A stretch of 30,075 bases of DNA from positions 1 through 30,075 of the forward strand of contig JAXGMN010000092.1 in NCBI GenBank assembly GCA_040768665.1. Reading direction: 5' to 3'. The position numbers and the translations under genes are program-made. Shown here piece after piece: positions 1-7,210 of this stretch. Each line of letters begins with the position of its first letter. Position 1 is the first letter of the stretch. The notes beneath the pieces are model-generated. The model was not told the DNA's origin. It saw only the letters and a program-made list of their open reading frames with translations, and searched no databases. The DNA comes from JABWBD01 sp040768665. Lineage in GTDB: Bacteria > Planctomycetota > Planctomycetia > Pirellulales > Thermoguttaceae.

Positions 1-60
1 ACCTGATTACTATTCACTGTTCAAGCTCTGACCCCAATCGTTCCACGCGGGAGATGACGC

Positions 61-1188
61 ATGTCGGACTGTATCTCGATCGATCGTCTGGTGGCGAGGC
101 GCGTTCAAATTCCCTTGATATGTCCGTTCCGCATCAGTGTCGGCGAGGTGACGGTCAAGGATTTCGTCGTTCTGGAGGCCCAGTGCGGCCCCTGGTGCGG
201 ATGGGGAGAAGCCGCGGTCGACGCCGTTCCGTTCTACACCGCCGAGACCTCGGAAACCGTCCTTTCGATCGGCCGCACCGTCCTGGCCCCGCTCCTGCGC
301 TCCCGGGGCTGGCCCAATCCGCAGACATTCGTCGAGGCGATGACCTGCATTCGCGGCCACTCCTTCGCCAAGGCCGCCTTCGAATCGGTGCTTTGGGATC
401 TCTGCGGGCAGAGCAGGAACACTTCCGTCGCCCACCTCCTGGCCGACGACGTCGCCCAGTCGCAGCCGTGGGTCCAGGTCGGACCAAGTATCGGTATCAA
501 AGACACTCCACGGGGCCTCACCGAGGCGATCGGCCGCGAGCTGGCCCGAGGATACCGGCGGATCAAGATCAAGGTCTGCCCCGGCAAAGACGTCGACTAC
601 CTGGAAGCCGCGCGGGCCGCCTACCCCGATATCGAGCTGATGGTCGATGCCAACGCCGCGTATCAGCCTCACGATATCGAGCACCTCGTGCAATGGGATC
701 GCTTCCGGCTGGTCATGATCGAGCAGCCTTTGGACCATGACGACCTGTGGTTTCACCGGGAACTCTGCCGCCGGATGCAAACCCCCATTTGTCTGGATGA
801 GAGCATCCAGACGCCTCACCTGGCCGCCTGCGCGCTGGAGATGAAAGCGGCGGACGTCGTCAATATCAAGGTCGGCCGCGTGGGCGGGCTCGTCAACGCC
901 AAGAAAGTGCATGACCTGTGCCGCCGTGCGGGCGTGCCGGTCTGGATCGGCTCGCGTCTTGGAAGCGGCATCGCCGAGGCCGGCCGCCTGGCAGCCGCGT
1001 CGCTTCCCAATGCCACCTTCCCTTCAGACGTCGGGGCCGGGCGAGTCTACCTGGCCGACGACCTCGTGGACGACTGGTTCGAAGTCCGCAATGGTTGTGA
1101 AGCGAAGGTGCCCGACGGGCAGGGCCTGGGAATCCGCGTGAATCGCGACAAGCTCGAGCGTTACACCGTGGAAACCTTCGAGTGGTGA
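61..1188 (+). CDS. Enolase-superfamily racemase (OSBS / N-acylamino acid racemase-like)
   Basis: A 375-aa cytoplasmic enzyme of the muconate-lactonizing subgroup of the enolase superfamily. All expected catalytic residues are visible: the KxK motif (K169, K171), metal ligands D196, E221 and D246, and the second catalytic lysine K270 in VNIKVGRVGG. The barrel motifs VDANAAY, IEQPL and CLDES resemble o-succinylbenzoate synthase and N-succinylamino acid racemase. The usual GGMxExG loop is instead GSRLGSG (about 297-303), so the substrate may differ from the classical enzymes. Length is normal for the family. The ATG at 61 has a GGGAG at 49-53, 7 nt upstream. It converges on a DUF819 membrane-protein gene and an M20 hydrolase gene. 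NSAR plus an M20 deacylase is a known pairing for converting D-amino acids through N-acyl forms, but that role here is inferred. A dipeptide epimerase is an alternative. Confidence 0.88.
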   Translation: MSDCISIDRLVARRVQIPLICPFRISVGEVTVKDFVVLEAQCGPWCGWGEAAVDAVPFYTAETSETVLSIGRTVLAPLLRSRGWPNPQTFVEAMTCIRGHSFAKAAFESVLWDLCGQSRNTSVAHLLADDVAQSQPWVQVGPSIGIKDTPRGLTEAIGRELARGYRRIKIKVCPGKDVDYLEAARAAYPDIELMVDANAAYQPHDIEHLVQWDRFRLVMIEQPLDHDDLWFHRELCRRMQTPICLDESIQTPHLAACALEMKAADVVNIKVGRVGGLVNAKKVHDLCRRAGVPVWIGSRLGSGIAEAGRLAAASLPNATFPSDVGAGRVYLADDLVDDWFEVRNGCEAKVPDGQGLGIRVNRDKLERYTVETFEW

Positions 1189-1210
1189 CCGCCGCGAGGC
1201 AACAACAAGT

Positions 1211-1235
1211 AGGTCCCGCTTGCCGAGCGGGACCT
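1211..1235. repeat. Perfect 10-bp hairpin, repeat family B copy 1
   Basis: Inverted repeat with arms AGGTCCCGCT and AGCGGGACCT around a 5-nt loop TGCCG. It lies between the convergent racemase and DUF819 genes. It is nearly the same hairpin as the one at 1279-1303, with one covarying base pair. It may act as a terminator or transcript-end stabiliser for either gene; no strong T-run follows. Confidence 0.8.
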
Positions 1236-1278
1236 GGAAGTGACATTCCGCTCGGCAGGAACCGTGCATCACGCGCCC

Positions 1279-1303
1279 AGGTTCCGCTCGCCAAGCGGAA
1301 CCT
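1279..1303. repeat. Perfect 10-bp hairpin, repeat family B copy 2
   Basis: Inverted repeat with arms AGGTTCCGCT and AGCGGAACCT around loop CGCCA. Compared with the hairpin at 1211-1235, the fifth stem pair is T-A instead of C-G, so both arms changed together. A short T-run (ACTTTTCC) follows on the + strand, so it could end the racemase transcript. A related half-element, ATTCCGCTCGGCAGGAAC, lies between the two hairpins at about 1245. Confidence 0.8.
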
Positions 1304-1317
1304 ACTTTTCCACCCGA

Positions 1318-2532
1318 CTACGGCAGCAACAGCACCCCGAGGTACACGCCGAGATACGTGCCCAGCGCATAGCCGAGCGAACCGAGAAGGACACCCAAGG
1401 GGATCAGTTCCGCGGACTTCAAGGCTCCGGCGGCGGCCGGCGCACTGGCCGCCCCGCCGATCGCCGCAATCGAGACGATCGCGCCGGTCACCAGGTCGAC
1501 CCGCAACAGCCGCGCGCCCGGCAGCAGCACCAGCGCGTGCACGGCAATCACCACCGTGGGAATCAGCATCAGCACCGGCGCATGCATCAAGCTCTCCGTG
1601 AGCGTCGCCTGGGCCCCGATGATGCCCAACAGGAAATAGAGCGAGGCTTCGCCGAACGCCGACATGCGGACAAGCCGTCTCGCGCCGGCGAGCTTCGTAT
1701 GCGGCGCCGCCGCGCCGAGCAGAATGGCGAAGGTCGTCAGGAAGATCACCTGGGGCACGAAGACGAGCCCCCCAACGAGCTGCTCCAGAAGAATCGATGC
1801 CAGGTACACGACCGAGAAGGCAAGAAAGCCGTGGATATAGTCTTCCAGCCCCGGCGGACCCGCCGATTCCGCCCCACCGGGGTCCGCGACGGGCGCTACC
1901 GGCGCCGCCGCGGGACGCACCGCGCCGATCCATCGCTCCAGAGCCGGTCGCAGAGGCGAATTCTCCAGGGCGAGCAGGGCGCCCAGGTAGAGCGTGTACA
2001 TGATCACCATTGCGGGAAAGGCGGTGGCGTTAAGCGAGTCCGGAACCTCGATCGCCTCGCTCACTGCGGCCCAGTTCATCGACCCTCCCGAATAGGCTGC
2101 CGCCGTGCACGCGGCCACCATCGCCGACGGCTCCTCGCCAATCAGCGGGCTGCACACCACGTGGGCCACCGCCGCGCCCAAGCCGGTGCCCAGACAACCC
2201 AGCAGAAACAAGAGCAGAACCCTCGGGTCGAGCGATCGCAGGATGCGGCCCACGTCGATCGCCAGCACCATGAAGAAGATCGCCATGTACAGCGCGATCG
2301 ATTGCAGCGGCTTGTAGAGGGGATAGCTCCCCGGAATGATCCCCAGGCTCGACAGGACCATGGGTGCCAGAAAGAGAAAAGGGACGAACGTGACCTTCCG
2401 CAGGATGGGCACCTTGGGAACGACCTTCATCAGCACCGCCGGGCACGCCAGGAAGATCGCGACCAGGCAGAGAGAAATCCGGAGAGGGTCGCCGTCAAAA
2501 AGCGATTCGACCGCGCTGGTGCTGTCCGTCAC
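1318..2532 (-). CDS. DUF819 family integral membrane protein (putative transporter)
   Basis: A 404-aa polytopic inner-membrane protein of the DUF819 (YjcL-like) family, whose substrate is not established. Around ten to twelve hydrophobic segments are visible, from ISLCLVAIFLACPAVL near the N-terminus to GVLLGSLGYALGTYLGVYLG at the C-terminus. A family-typical stretch AAAYSGGSMNWAAVSEA lies in the middle, and a polar loop rich in A/P/V precedes GFLAFSVVYLASILLEQL. The frame stays open further upstream, but that part is antisense-like sequence inside the peptidase gene. I chose the GTG at 2530-2532 because it overlaps the stop of the upstream M20 gene (GTGA, 4 bp) and has a GGGGAG just ahead. 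Translational coupling with the peptidase is likely. It may import or export the peptidase's substrate or product (inference). Confidence 0.85.
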   Translation of the reverse strand: MTDSTSAVESLFDGDPLRISLCLVAIFLACPAVLMKVVPKVPILRKVTFVPFLFLAPMVLSSLGIIPGSYPLYKPLQSIALYMAIFFMVLAIDVGRILRSLDPRVLLLFLLGCLGTGLGAAVAHVVCSPLIGEEPSAMVAACTAAAYSGGSMNWAAVSEAIEVPDSLNATAFPAMVIMYTLYLGALLALENSPLRPALERWIGAVRPAAAPVAPVADPGGAESAGPPGLEDYIHGFLAFSVVYLASILLEQLVGGLVFVPQVIFLTTFAILLGAAAPHTKLAGARRLVRMSAFGEASLYFLLGIIGAQATLTESLMHAPVLMLIPTVVIAVHALVLLPGARLLRVDLVTGAIVSIAAIGGAASAPAAAGALKSAELIPLGVLLGSLGYALGTYLGVYLGVLLLP

Positions 2533-3659
2533 GTCGTCTCCCCTTGCACGCCCTGAAGCTTTTTCAGGAGCAACAGCAACTGAACGAGCCCGGTTCCGAG
2601 CCCCTCGGTCTCGATGTATTCGTCCCGACGGTGGAGATTGTAGCCGCGTGTCAATCCGATGCATACCGCCGGGTGCCCGGCTGCCAGGGGAATGTTGGCG
2701 TCGGTAGAGGCCGGTGCCGTGTCGATCGCACTCCCTTGGAAGCCCGCCTCCTCGAGCGCGCCGATGGCACATGCGACCAGGGGGTGTTCCGGGGCCAGGC
2801 CACCCGCCGGCCGATCGCCGATCGTCTCCCAGCGGATATCGGCGCCCTCGGCGGCAAAGGAACCTTGCAGCCGCTCGATCCGCCCGACCAGTCCGTTCAG
2901 CTCGTGCGGGCATTCGGAGCGCAGGTCCAACTGCAAATGGGCACTTTCGGCGATCGTGTTGACCGACGTTCCGCCTTCGATCACGCCGATGTTCAACGTG
3001 GTCTTCGGCCGCTGCGGCAGGTGCAGGTCGATGAGCTGCTTCGCCAAACCGGCCAGCACGTGCACGGCGCTCGGCTTGCCGAAGTCGAACCAACTGTGCC
3101 CGCCTTCAGTGCGGACGGCAACGCGGTACCGCCGCGAACCGATCCCGCGGAAGCTGACACGTCCGAGGAACCCGCCCTCCAGCACCACCCACGCCGCCGG
3201 CGAGGGGCCGAATCGCTCCAGCACCGCTCGCATTCCGCGGAGATCGCCTTGTCCCTCTTCACACACGTTGGCCACCAGCCACAGGTCGCGTGCCGGGGCG
3301 ATTTGCATCACCTCGAGCAACCGCGGCAGTTCCACCAGCGCCGCGACCCCCAGCGCGTTGTCGCCGATGCCCGGCCCCGAAATCCGGCCCCCGCTTCGCC
3401 GGACGCTCAGGTCCGTATCGGCGGCAAAGACCGTATCGAGGTGGGCGCTGACCACCAGGCAAGCTCCGCCGTCCGAGCCAGGCAGGCGTCCGTAGACGTT
3501 GTGGATCGCGTCCATCGACACGTCGTGCAGCCCGGCCTGAAAGAATGCTTCCCGGACAAGTTCCGCGCGCCTCAACTCACCGAAAGTCGGCGCGGCCACC
3601 TGCTGAATCGCAATGGCCCGTTGGAGAATCCGCTCAAGAGTCTCGCCGGCGATCGTCAT
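2529..3659 (-). CDS. M20 family metallopeptidase / deacylase
   Basis: A 376-aa zinc-dependent amidohydrolase of the M20 family (ArgE/DapE/CPG2/PepT group). The conserved metal-site residues are all present: H73 and D75 in SAHLDTV, bridging D100 in GIGDNALG, the catalytic/metal pair E134-E135 in NVCEEGQGD, E161, and H343 near the C-terminus in GYNLHRRDE. The lid or dimerisation domain lies at about 175-290, with the GGHSW segment at 186-190. There is no signal peptide, so it is cytoplasmic. It is first in a two-gene minus-strand unit with the DUF819 gene, overlapping it by 4 bp. ATG at 3659 has an AGGG about 7 nt upstream. The exact substrate (N-acyl amino acid, dipeptide or tripeptide) cannot be read from sequence. 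The nearby racemase makes an N-acyl amino acid or dipeptide plausible. Confidence 0.9.
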   Translation of the reverse strand: MTIAGETLERILQRAIAIQQVAAPTFGELRRAELVREAFFQAGLHDVSMDAIHNVYGRLPGSDGGACLVVSAHLDTVFAADTDLSVRRSGGRISGPGIGDNALGVAALVELPRLLEVMQIAPARDLWLVANVCEEGQGDLRGMRAVLERFGPSPAAWVVLEGGFLGRVSFRGIGSRRYRVAVRTEGGHSWFDFGKPSAVHVLAGLAKQLIDLHLPQRPKTTLNIGVIEGGTSVNTIAESAHLQLDLRSECPHELNGLVGRIERLQGSFAAEGADIRWETIGDRPAGGLAPEHPLVACAIGALEEAGFQGSAIDTAPASTDANIPLAAGHPAVCIGLTRGYNLHRRDEYIETEGLGTGLVQLLLLLKKLQGVQGETT

Positions 3660-3737
3660 CCGACGCCCTAACGTATCTCGAGGTTGGCTGTGAGAGACGG
3701 ATTTCCCCCTCCTTTTCCGGCCTGCAAGATATTGGGC

Positions 3738-3766
3738 TTGCCGCCCTCGGCGCTACGGCGTATTCT
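3738..3766 (+). promoter_or_regulatory. Candidate sigma-70-type promoter for an unassigned transcript
   Basis: TTGCCG at 3738-3743 and TATTCT at 3761-3766 with a 17-bp spacer. No protein gene follows on this strand before the strong terminator at 3949-3986. The same two hexamers (18-bp spacer) occur upstream of the alpha/beta hydrolase gene on the minus strand. Confidence 0.4.
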
Positions 3767-3772
3767 TTCTTC

Positions 3773-3986
3773 AGACGTGATGAGGCTAATCTCCGGTACG
3801 AACAAAAGGAGGTGCGCATTCAAAACGCTGAGTTCCGCTTGCTCCGGCAGAGGCACTTCTTGAGCCGGAGCCACACAATTTGAGTCCGAACATCACCCGC
3901 TTGGCTGAGGCCATGCGGGCCTGTCACGCCTAACGGCATGAATGGTTTCCCGCCCTCGACGATTGAACGCCGAGGGCGGGTTTTTT
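3773..3986 (+). ncRNA. Candidate small RNA between a promoter and a strong terminator
   Basis: The + strand between a promoter-like pair (3738-3766) and an intrinsic terminator (3949-3986) would give a transcript of about 214 nt. It contains a perfect 8-bp hairpin, GCTCCGGC/GCCGGAGC at 3841-3848/3864-3871. I see no convincing protein; a GTG-started 23-codon frame overlaps an AAGGAGG at about 3806-3812. It does not match 6S, SRP, RNase P or tmRNA by eye. The candidate rests on the promoter-terminator pairing only. Confidence 0.33.
3949..3986 (+). terminator. Strong intrinsic terminator on the + strand
   Basis: Perfect 10-bp stem CCCGCCCTCG (3949-3958) with CGAGGGCGGG (3971-3980), 12-nt loop, followed by six T (3981-3986). 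The U-tract is present only for + strand transcription. On the minus strand, downstream of the cold-shock gene, the hairpin is followed by AAACC, so it is not a classical terminator for that gene. It is the only strong intrinsic terminator I find in the window. Confidence 0.85.
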
Positions 3987-4039
3987 GTTGAGGCGCTCAC
4001 GCATGGAGTACGCCCGCCCGCGAAGCCGCTTGACTGGCC

Positions 4040-4237
4040 TCAGGCGGGTTTCACCTGCTCGGCTCGCGGCCCCTTGGGGCCACGCCCCTCGACGAAGGAA
4101 ACCCGTTGCCCTTCGTAGAGGTCCTCGTATTGCACTCCTTCCAGATTCGACGAATGGAAGAAAATGTCTTTGTCTCCAGACAGTGCAATAAACCCAAATC
4201 CTTTGTCCGTCAGCTTCTTGATCGTGCCTTCTGGCAT
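4040..4237 (-). CDS. Cold-shock domain protein (CspA family)
   Basis: A 65-aa single cold-shock domain, the usual size for the family. It is a five-stranded OB-fold that binds single-stranded RNA or DNA and prevents mRNA structure. RNP1 is KGFGFI (residues 12-17) and RNP2 is DIFFHSS (24-30). The C-terminus GRGPKGPRAEQVKPA is typical of bacterial Csp proteins. The frame remains open upstream to 4528, but the family fold starts at the ATG at 4235-4237, and the upstream part has no recognisable homology. A good promoter at 4321-4349 would give a leader of about 77 nt, compatible with the leader-based control known for csp genes (inference). It is a single-gene unit. Confidence 0.95.
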   Translation of the reverse strand: MPEGTIKKLTDKGFGFIALSGDKDIFFHSSNLEGVQYEDLYEGQRVSFVEGRGPKGPRAEQVKPA

Positions 4238-4320
4238 ATCCCGTCCGTTCGTAATAGAGCCTCTGGTCGAGATGTCGCCTGGGTAACAGGACAGGCCGTC
4301 TATCGCCACCAGATTGGGGA

Positions 4321-4349
4321 AATATACCAGAATGGCGTCTCTTCCACAA
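4321..4349 (-). promoter_or_regulatory. Promoter of the cold-shock gene
   Basis: Read on the minus strand: -35 TTGTGG (4344-4349), 17-bp spacer, -10 TATATT (4321-4326) preceded by TGG, which makes an extended -10. The predicted start near 4314 leaves a leader of about 77 nt before the ATG. Confidence 0.6.
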
Positions 4350-4702
4350 GAAGCCGTCCAATCCATCTCCAGCACATCCGGCCTATCGTCGCAGTCGGCC
4401 GGGAATTCCCCAAGCTGCTGGATGAACAGCCGCGTCGATGCACGGGCCGACCTCCTCCGGCCGATGTCCGCCCAGGTCCGGCTCAACCGGCTGCGCGCCG
4501 GCAACGGTGCCGCCTCGCCGCCGGACATGGTTGTGATGCGAATAAGCTGCTATCTTTGGCAGCGGTGCGTAGCTTGCGGCTCGCGAGCTCGATTCCACGG
4601 ACCCACCGGTCGGCAAGTTCACGCCGGAAGTTGGCAGGAAGTGTCGGGCCGGCGGCAGTAAGCCCCCCTTTCCCTGCATACTCGACGGATCCGGAGGTTA
4701 TT
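4350..4702. other. Intergenic region between csp promoter and beta-helix gene
   Basis: I see no gene here. It contains a perfect 10-bp palindrome GCTCGCGAGC (4579-4588), possibly an operator. The ribosome binding site of the next gene, GGAGG at 4693-4697, is at its end. I could not find a convincing promoter for the + strand gene. An open frame on the minus strand that extends the cold-shock gene upstream has no recognisable domain. Confidence 0.4.
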
Positions 4703-7108
4703 ATGTTCCAGCAACCCGCGAAACGCAACTTCACAAGACGCAGCGCACTGGCCGGTATCGGAGCGAGTGGCGCAGTCTTGGCAGGCTACGCCGGACGGGC
4801 GCTGGCCGCGGAGACCTCGGCGGTCATCGACGAGAGCGGACCCGCCGCATGTGTCGCGCGATATTCCACGGTGGGCGAGTTGAAGGCCAGCCCGGCACTT
4901 CGGGACGGTACCTTGGTCGACACGGCGGGATTTCATGCCCCCGGCGATGGTGGTGGAGCGTTGTATCGCGTCCGGAATCTGGACGAAGACACCCGGCCCA
5001 ACGGCGCCGATGTCATCGCCTTGGACAACGGCCTGGCGGCGGTCCTCGTGGAAGGCGAGGCCGTGAACTACAAGATGTTCGGCGCCGTCGGCGACGGCCG
5101 GCACGACGACGGCGTCGAAATCAAGCTGGCTCACCAGTACGCCGGAAAGCATCGGATTCCGATCGTCAATCCAAGCGGCGAGTTCTGGATCAAGCGGACC
5201 CACAACATCCCCATCACCACCAACGTGCACTGGGGACAAACGACGTTTCATATCGACGAGCGATACAACAGCAAGAGGCACGCACACTTCGCCGTTCTCA
5301 ACGACCAGCCGTCGCAGACCCTCGCCCTGGATGAAGAGACGAAAGCCGCGCTGCTGGAAAGAATCAAGCCCGGCGTCCAGATCATTCCCGAGTTGGCAGC
5401 CTATGCGGGCCACTTGATCTCCGTCGTGGATGCGAACGACCGCATTGGAATACGGGCCGGAGCACGATACTCCAAGGCCGGCTGGGCCCGCGAGGAGCTC
5501 TTTTACGTGGAAGAAGAGGGGCGAATGGTCGGCGACATCGCCTGGGAGTTCAAGGACTTCACGTCGGCAACGGCCATCCCCTGCAACGACAATTACCTGG
5601 TGATCGAAGGGGGCGGGTTCTACGTTTCGGGCGATACGCCGGAAGACGGTTCGCGCGGATACCATATGCTCGGGATCAGCGTCGAGCGGAGCCGTACGAT
5701 TATCCGCCAACAATGGGTCGGGCTGGAACCGGGCAAGCGAGATGTCTCTCTGGAACCTCGCGGTGGCTTCTACCGGTTCGACCGCGTCTACGACGTCATC
5801 CTGGAAAACATTCGCGCCATGCCTTGGGAGAAGACACGCCCCAAACCGGCCGAATCCGTCGAGCACGGCACGTACGGCATTAGCGGTGCGCGGATGCTCA
5901 ACTGCACGTTCCGAAACCTCACGGCGGAGGCGGGCCCGGTCGCCTGGGGCGTCTTCGGAACCAACCTCAACAAGAATTTCCGCGTGGAAAACTGCCGGCT
6001 GAACCGCATCGACGTCCATTTCCATTGCTGGAATCTGTACGTCAGCAATTGCACCCTGGGCTTCAAAGGAATTACCGTAACCGGCGGCGGCGATCTGTTT
6101 GTCGAGAATACCGTCCGCCACGGCAACAGCTTCATCAGCTTCCGGCAGGATTACGGGGCCAAGTGGGACGGCCGGATCCGCCTTCGCGGCTGCACGCTCA
6201 AGCCCGGCGGCAACCACACGGTCTCGGTGCTCGCCTGCCGCCCCGGCAACTTCAACCACCAGTACCCCGTCGGCTTCGGCCGCAGTGTGACGATCGAGGA
6301 CTTGGTCATCGATTACAGCGCGGCGCCGAAATCGACGTCGGCCTGCTGGCTGATGGACGTCGCCCCTTTCTCCAAGACGGACGACGGCGCTCGGCTCTTC
6401 TTTGCCCACCGCGTGGAATTTCGCAACATCAGGGTTGAAGGGCGTGCACGGGGCGTTCGACTCATCCGCGTGCCGGATCCTTATGGTTATGAGCTCCCGA
6501 ACGAGTTTGTTTACGACGGCAGCCGGATGAAACCGAATTGCGCAGTGATCTGCGACGGCGTTCAGCTCGAAGCATTGACGCCGCGCACTGCCGATGACGC
6601 CCAAGAGGTGCACCTCTTGCTCGGTGGAAAGACTGCCGTTGGCTACGCCGACTCTCAGGCACTCTGCCCGAAGATCCGCTTCAGCGACTGCGAAAACGTC
6701 AGCCTTTACCTGGGGAACTGCATCGCCGGCGCTCTGCTGGAAAGATGCACGGTGAACATGGTCACCGCGCCCGGGCTGAAAGGGGAGCTGGTTTTCAGCG
6801 ACTGCCGCTTTCAGCCCGACGTCATTGAGGCCCCCGCGGTTTTCTACACCGTCGAGAGCACGTTGGGGACGCGGTTTACCAACTGCACCATTCACGCCCC
6901 CATCGTCGCCGGAAAATCAGACCCGGAAATGGTGAATCGAACGGGCTTTTTGGAAATCAACGGCGCAGTTCGGCATTATCATCTCAACACGGCGCTGGGC
7001 AACGAGGTGGTGAATCACATTCGGAGCCAGGGCATGGAGTTTTCTCCGGATTTCATTGCCAAGCTGAGGTCGCATCATGCACTCCAGGCTCCTGGTGCGT
7101 CGTCCTGA
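4703..7108 (+). CDS. Tat-exported parallel beta-helix protein (pectate-lyase-like)
   Basis: An 801-aa exported protein. The N-terminus has a twin-arginine signal: FTRRSALAG (RR at 12-13), a hydrophobic stretch and ALAAE as cleavage region. Residues about 123-165 (YKMFGAVGDGRHDD and onward) match the start of the Pectate_lyase_3 right-handed beta-helix, where FGAxGDGxxDD is diagnostic. Later residues show repeated beta-helix turns with N/C ladders (for example GARMLNCTFRNLTAE and VENCRLNRIDVHFH). The family includes lyases and hydrolases acting on uronate-rich polysaccharides; catalytic residues cannot be assigned by eye. The frame opens earlier, but ATG 4703 has GGAGG 5 nt upstream and begins the Tat signal. 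A palindromic repeat begins directly after the stop codon. It probably acts on a pectin-like polymer, given the lyase and glycosidases nearby. Confidence 0.85.
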   Translation: MFQQPAKRNFTRRSALAGIGASGAVLAGYAGRALAAETSAVIDESGPAACVARYSTVGELKASPALRDGTLVDTAGFHAPGDGGGALYRVRNLDEDTRPNGADVIALDNGLAAVLVEGEAVNYKMFGAVGDGRHDDGVEIKLAHQYAGKHRIPIVNPSGEFWIKRTHNIPITTNVHWGQTTFHIDERYNSKRHAHFAVLNDQPSQTLALDEETKAALLERIKPGVQIIPELAAYAGHLISVVDANDRIGIRAGARYSKAGWAREELFYVEEEGRMVGDIAWEFKDFTSATAIPCNDNYLVIEGGGFYVSGDTPEDGSRGYHMLGISVERSRTIIRQQWVGLEPGKRDVSLEPRGGFYRFDRVYDVILENIRAMPWEKTRPKPAESVEHGTYGISGARMLNCTFRNLTAEAGPVAWGVFGTNLNKNFRVENCRLNRIDVHFHCWNLYVSNCTLGFKGITVTGGGDLFVENTVRHGNSFISFRQDYGAKWDGRIRLRGCTLKPGGNHTVSVLACRPGNFNHQYPVGFGRSVTIEDLVIDYSAAPKSTSACWLMDVAPFSKTDDGARLFFAHRVEFRNIRVEGRARGVRLIRVPDPYGYELPNEFVYDGSRMKPNCAVICDGVQLEALTPRTADDAQEVHLLLGGKTAVGYADSQALCPKIRFSDCENVSLYLGNCIAGALLERCTVNMVTAPGLKGELVFSDCRFQPDVIEAPAVFYTVESTLGTRFTNCTIHAPIVAGKSDPEMVNRTGFLEINGAVRHYHLNTALGNEVVNHIRSQGMEFSPDFIAKLRSHHALQAPGASS

Positions 7109-7184
7109 CAAAACGGGGACAGGCGCCGAGCCAGCACTCGTAAAACACACAGAATGCGTGTTTTGGCGAGGTGCCTGTTCCCGT
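7109..7184. repeat. Palindromic repeat family A, copy 1
   Basis: The left arm contains ACGGGGACAGGCGCC (from 7113) and the right arm GGTGCCTGTTCCCGT (7170-7184). The inner part holds AAAACAC/GTGTTTT around ACAGAATGC. It starts at the base after the stop codon of the beta-helix gene and sits between that gene and the convergent oxidoreductase gene. It shares the arm core and central ATTCT (on the opposite strand) with the copies at 11561-11658 and 14078-14177. The right outer arm is degraded: no TTTTG follows the CCCG. Confidence 0.75.
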
Positions 7185-7210
7185 CCAGGGCCTCTTAAAA
7201 ACCCGGCCGA

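Noticed and set aside
1240..2556. A 438-codon + strand frame opposite the DUF819 gene
   Set aside because: It is rich in R, Q, H and E without motifs, while the minus strand encodes clear membrane segments.
2533..3093. Long N-terminal extension of the DUF819 frame
   Set aside because: It lies within the M20 peptidase gene in another frame and is R/A/G-rich without membrane segments. The GTGA overlap supports the start at 2532.
3900..3948. tRNA-Asp-like anticodon loop (CTGTCAC with four stem pairs) just before the terminator
   Set aside because: No acceptor stem, D-arm or T-arm (GGTTCGA-type) can be formed around it. It is probably chance similarity.
4238..4528. N-terminal extension of the cold-shock protein
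   Set aside because: The frame is open but the extra residues have no homology I recognise. The family starts at the ATG 4235-4237, and the promoter at 4321-4349 lies inside the extension.
4619..6895. A 758-codon open frame on the minus strand opposite the beta-helix gene
   Set aside because: It has no domain motifs. The + strand has a Tat signal, a Pectate_lyase_3 motif and a clear GGAGG.
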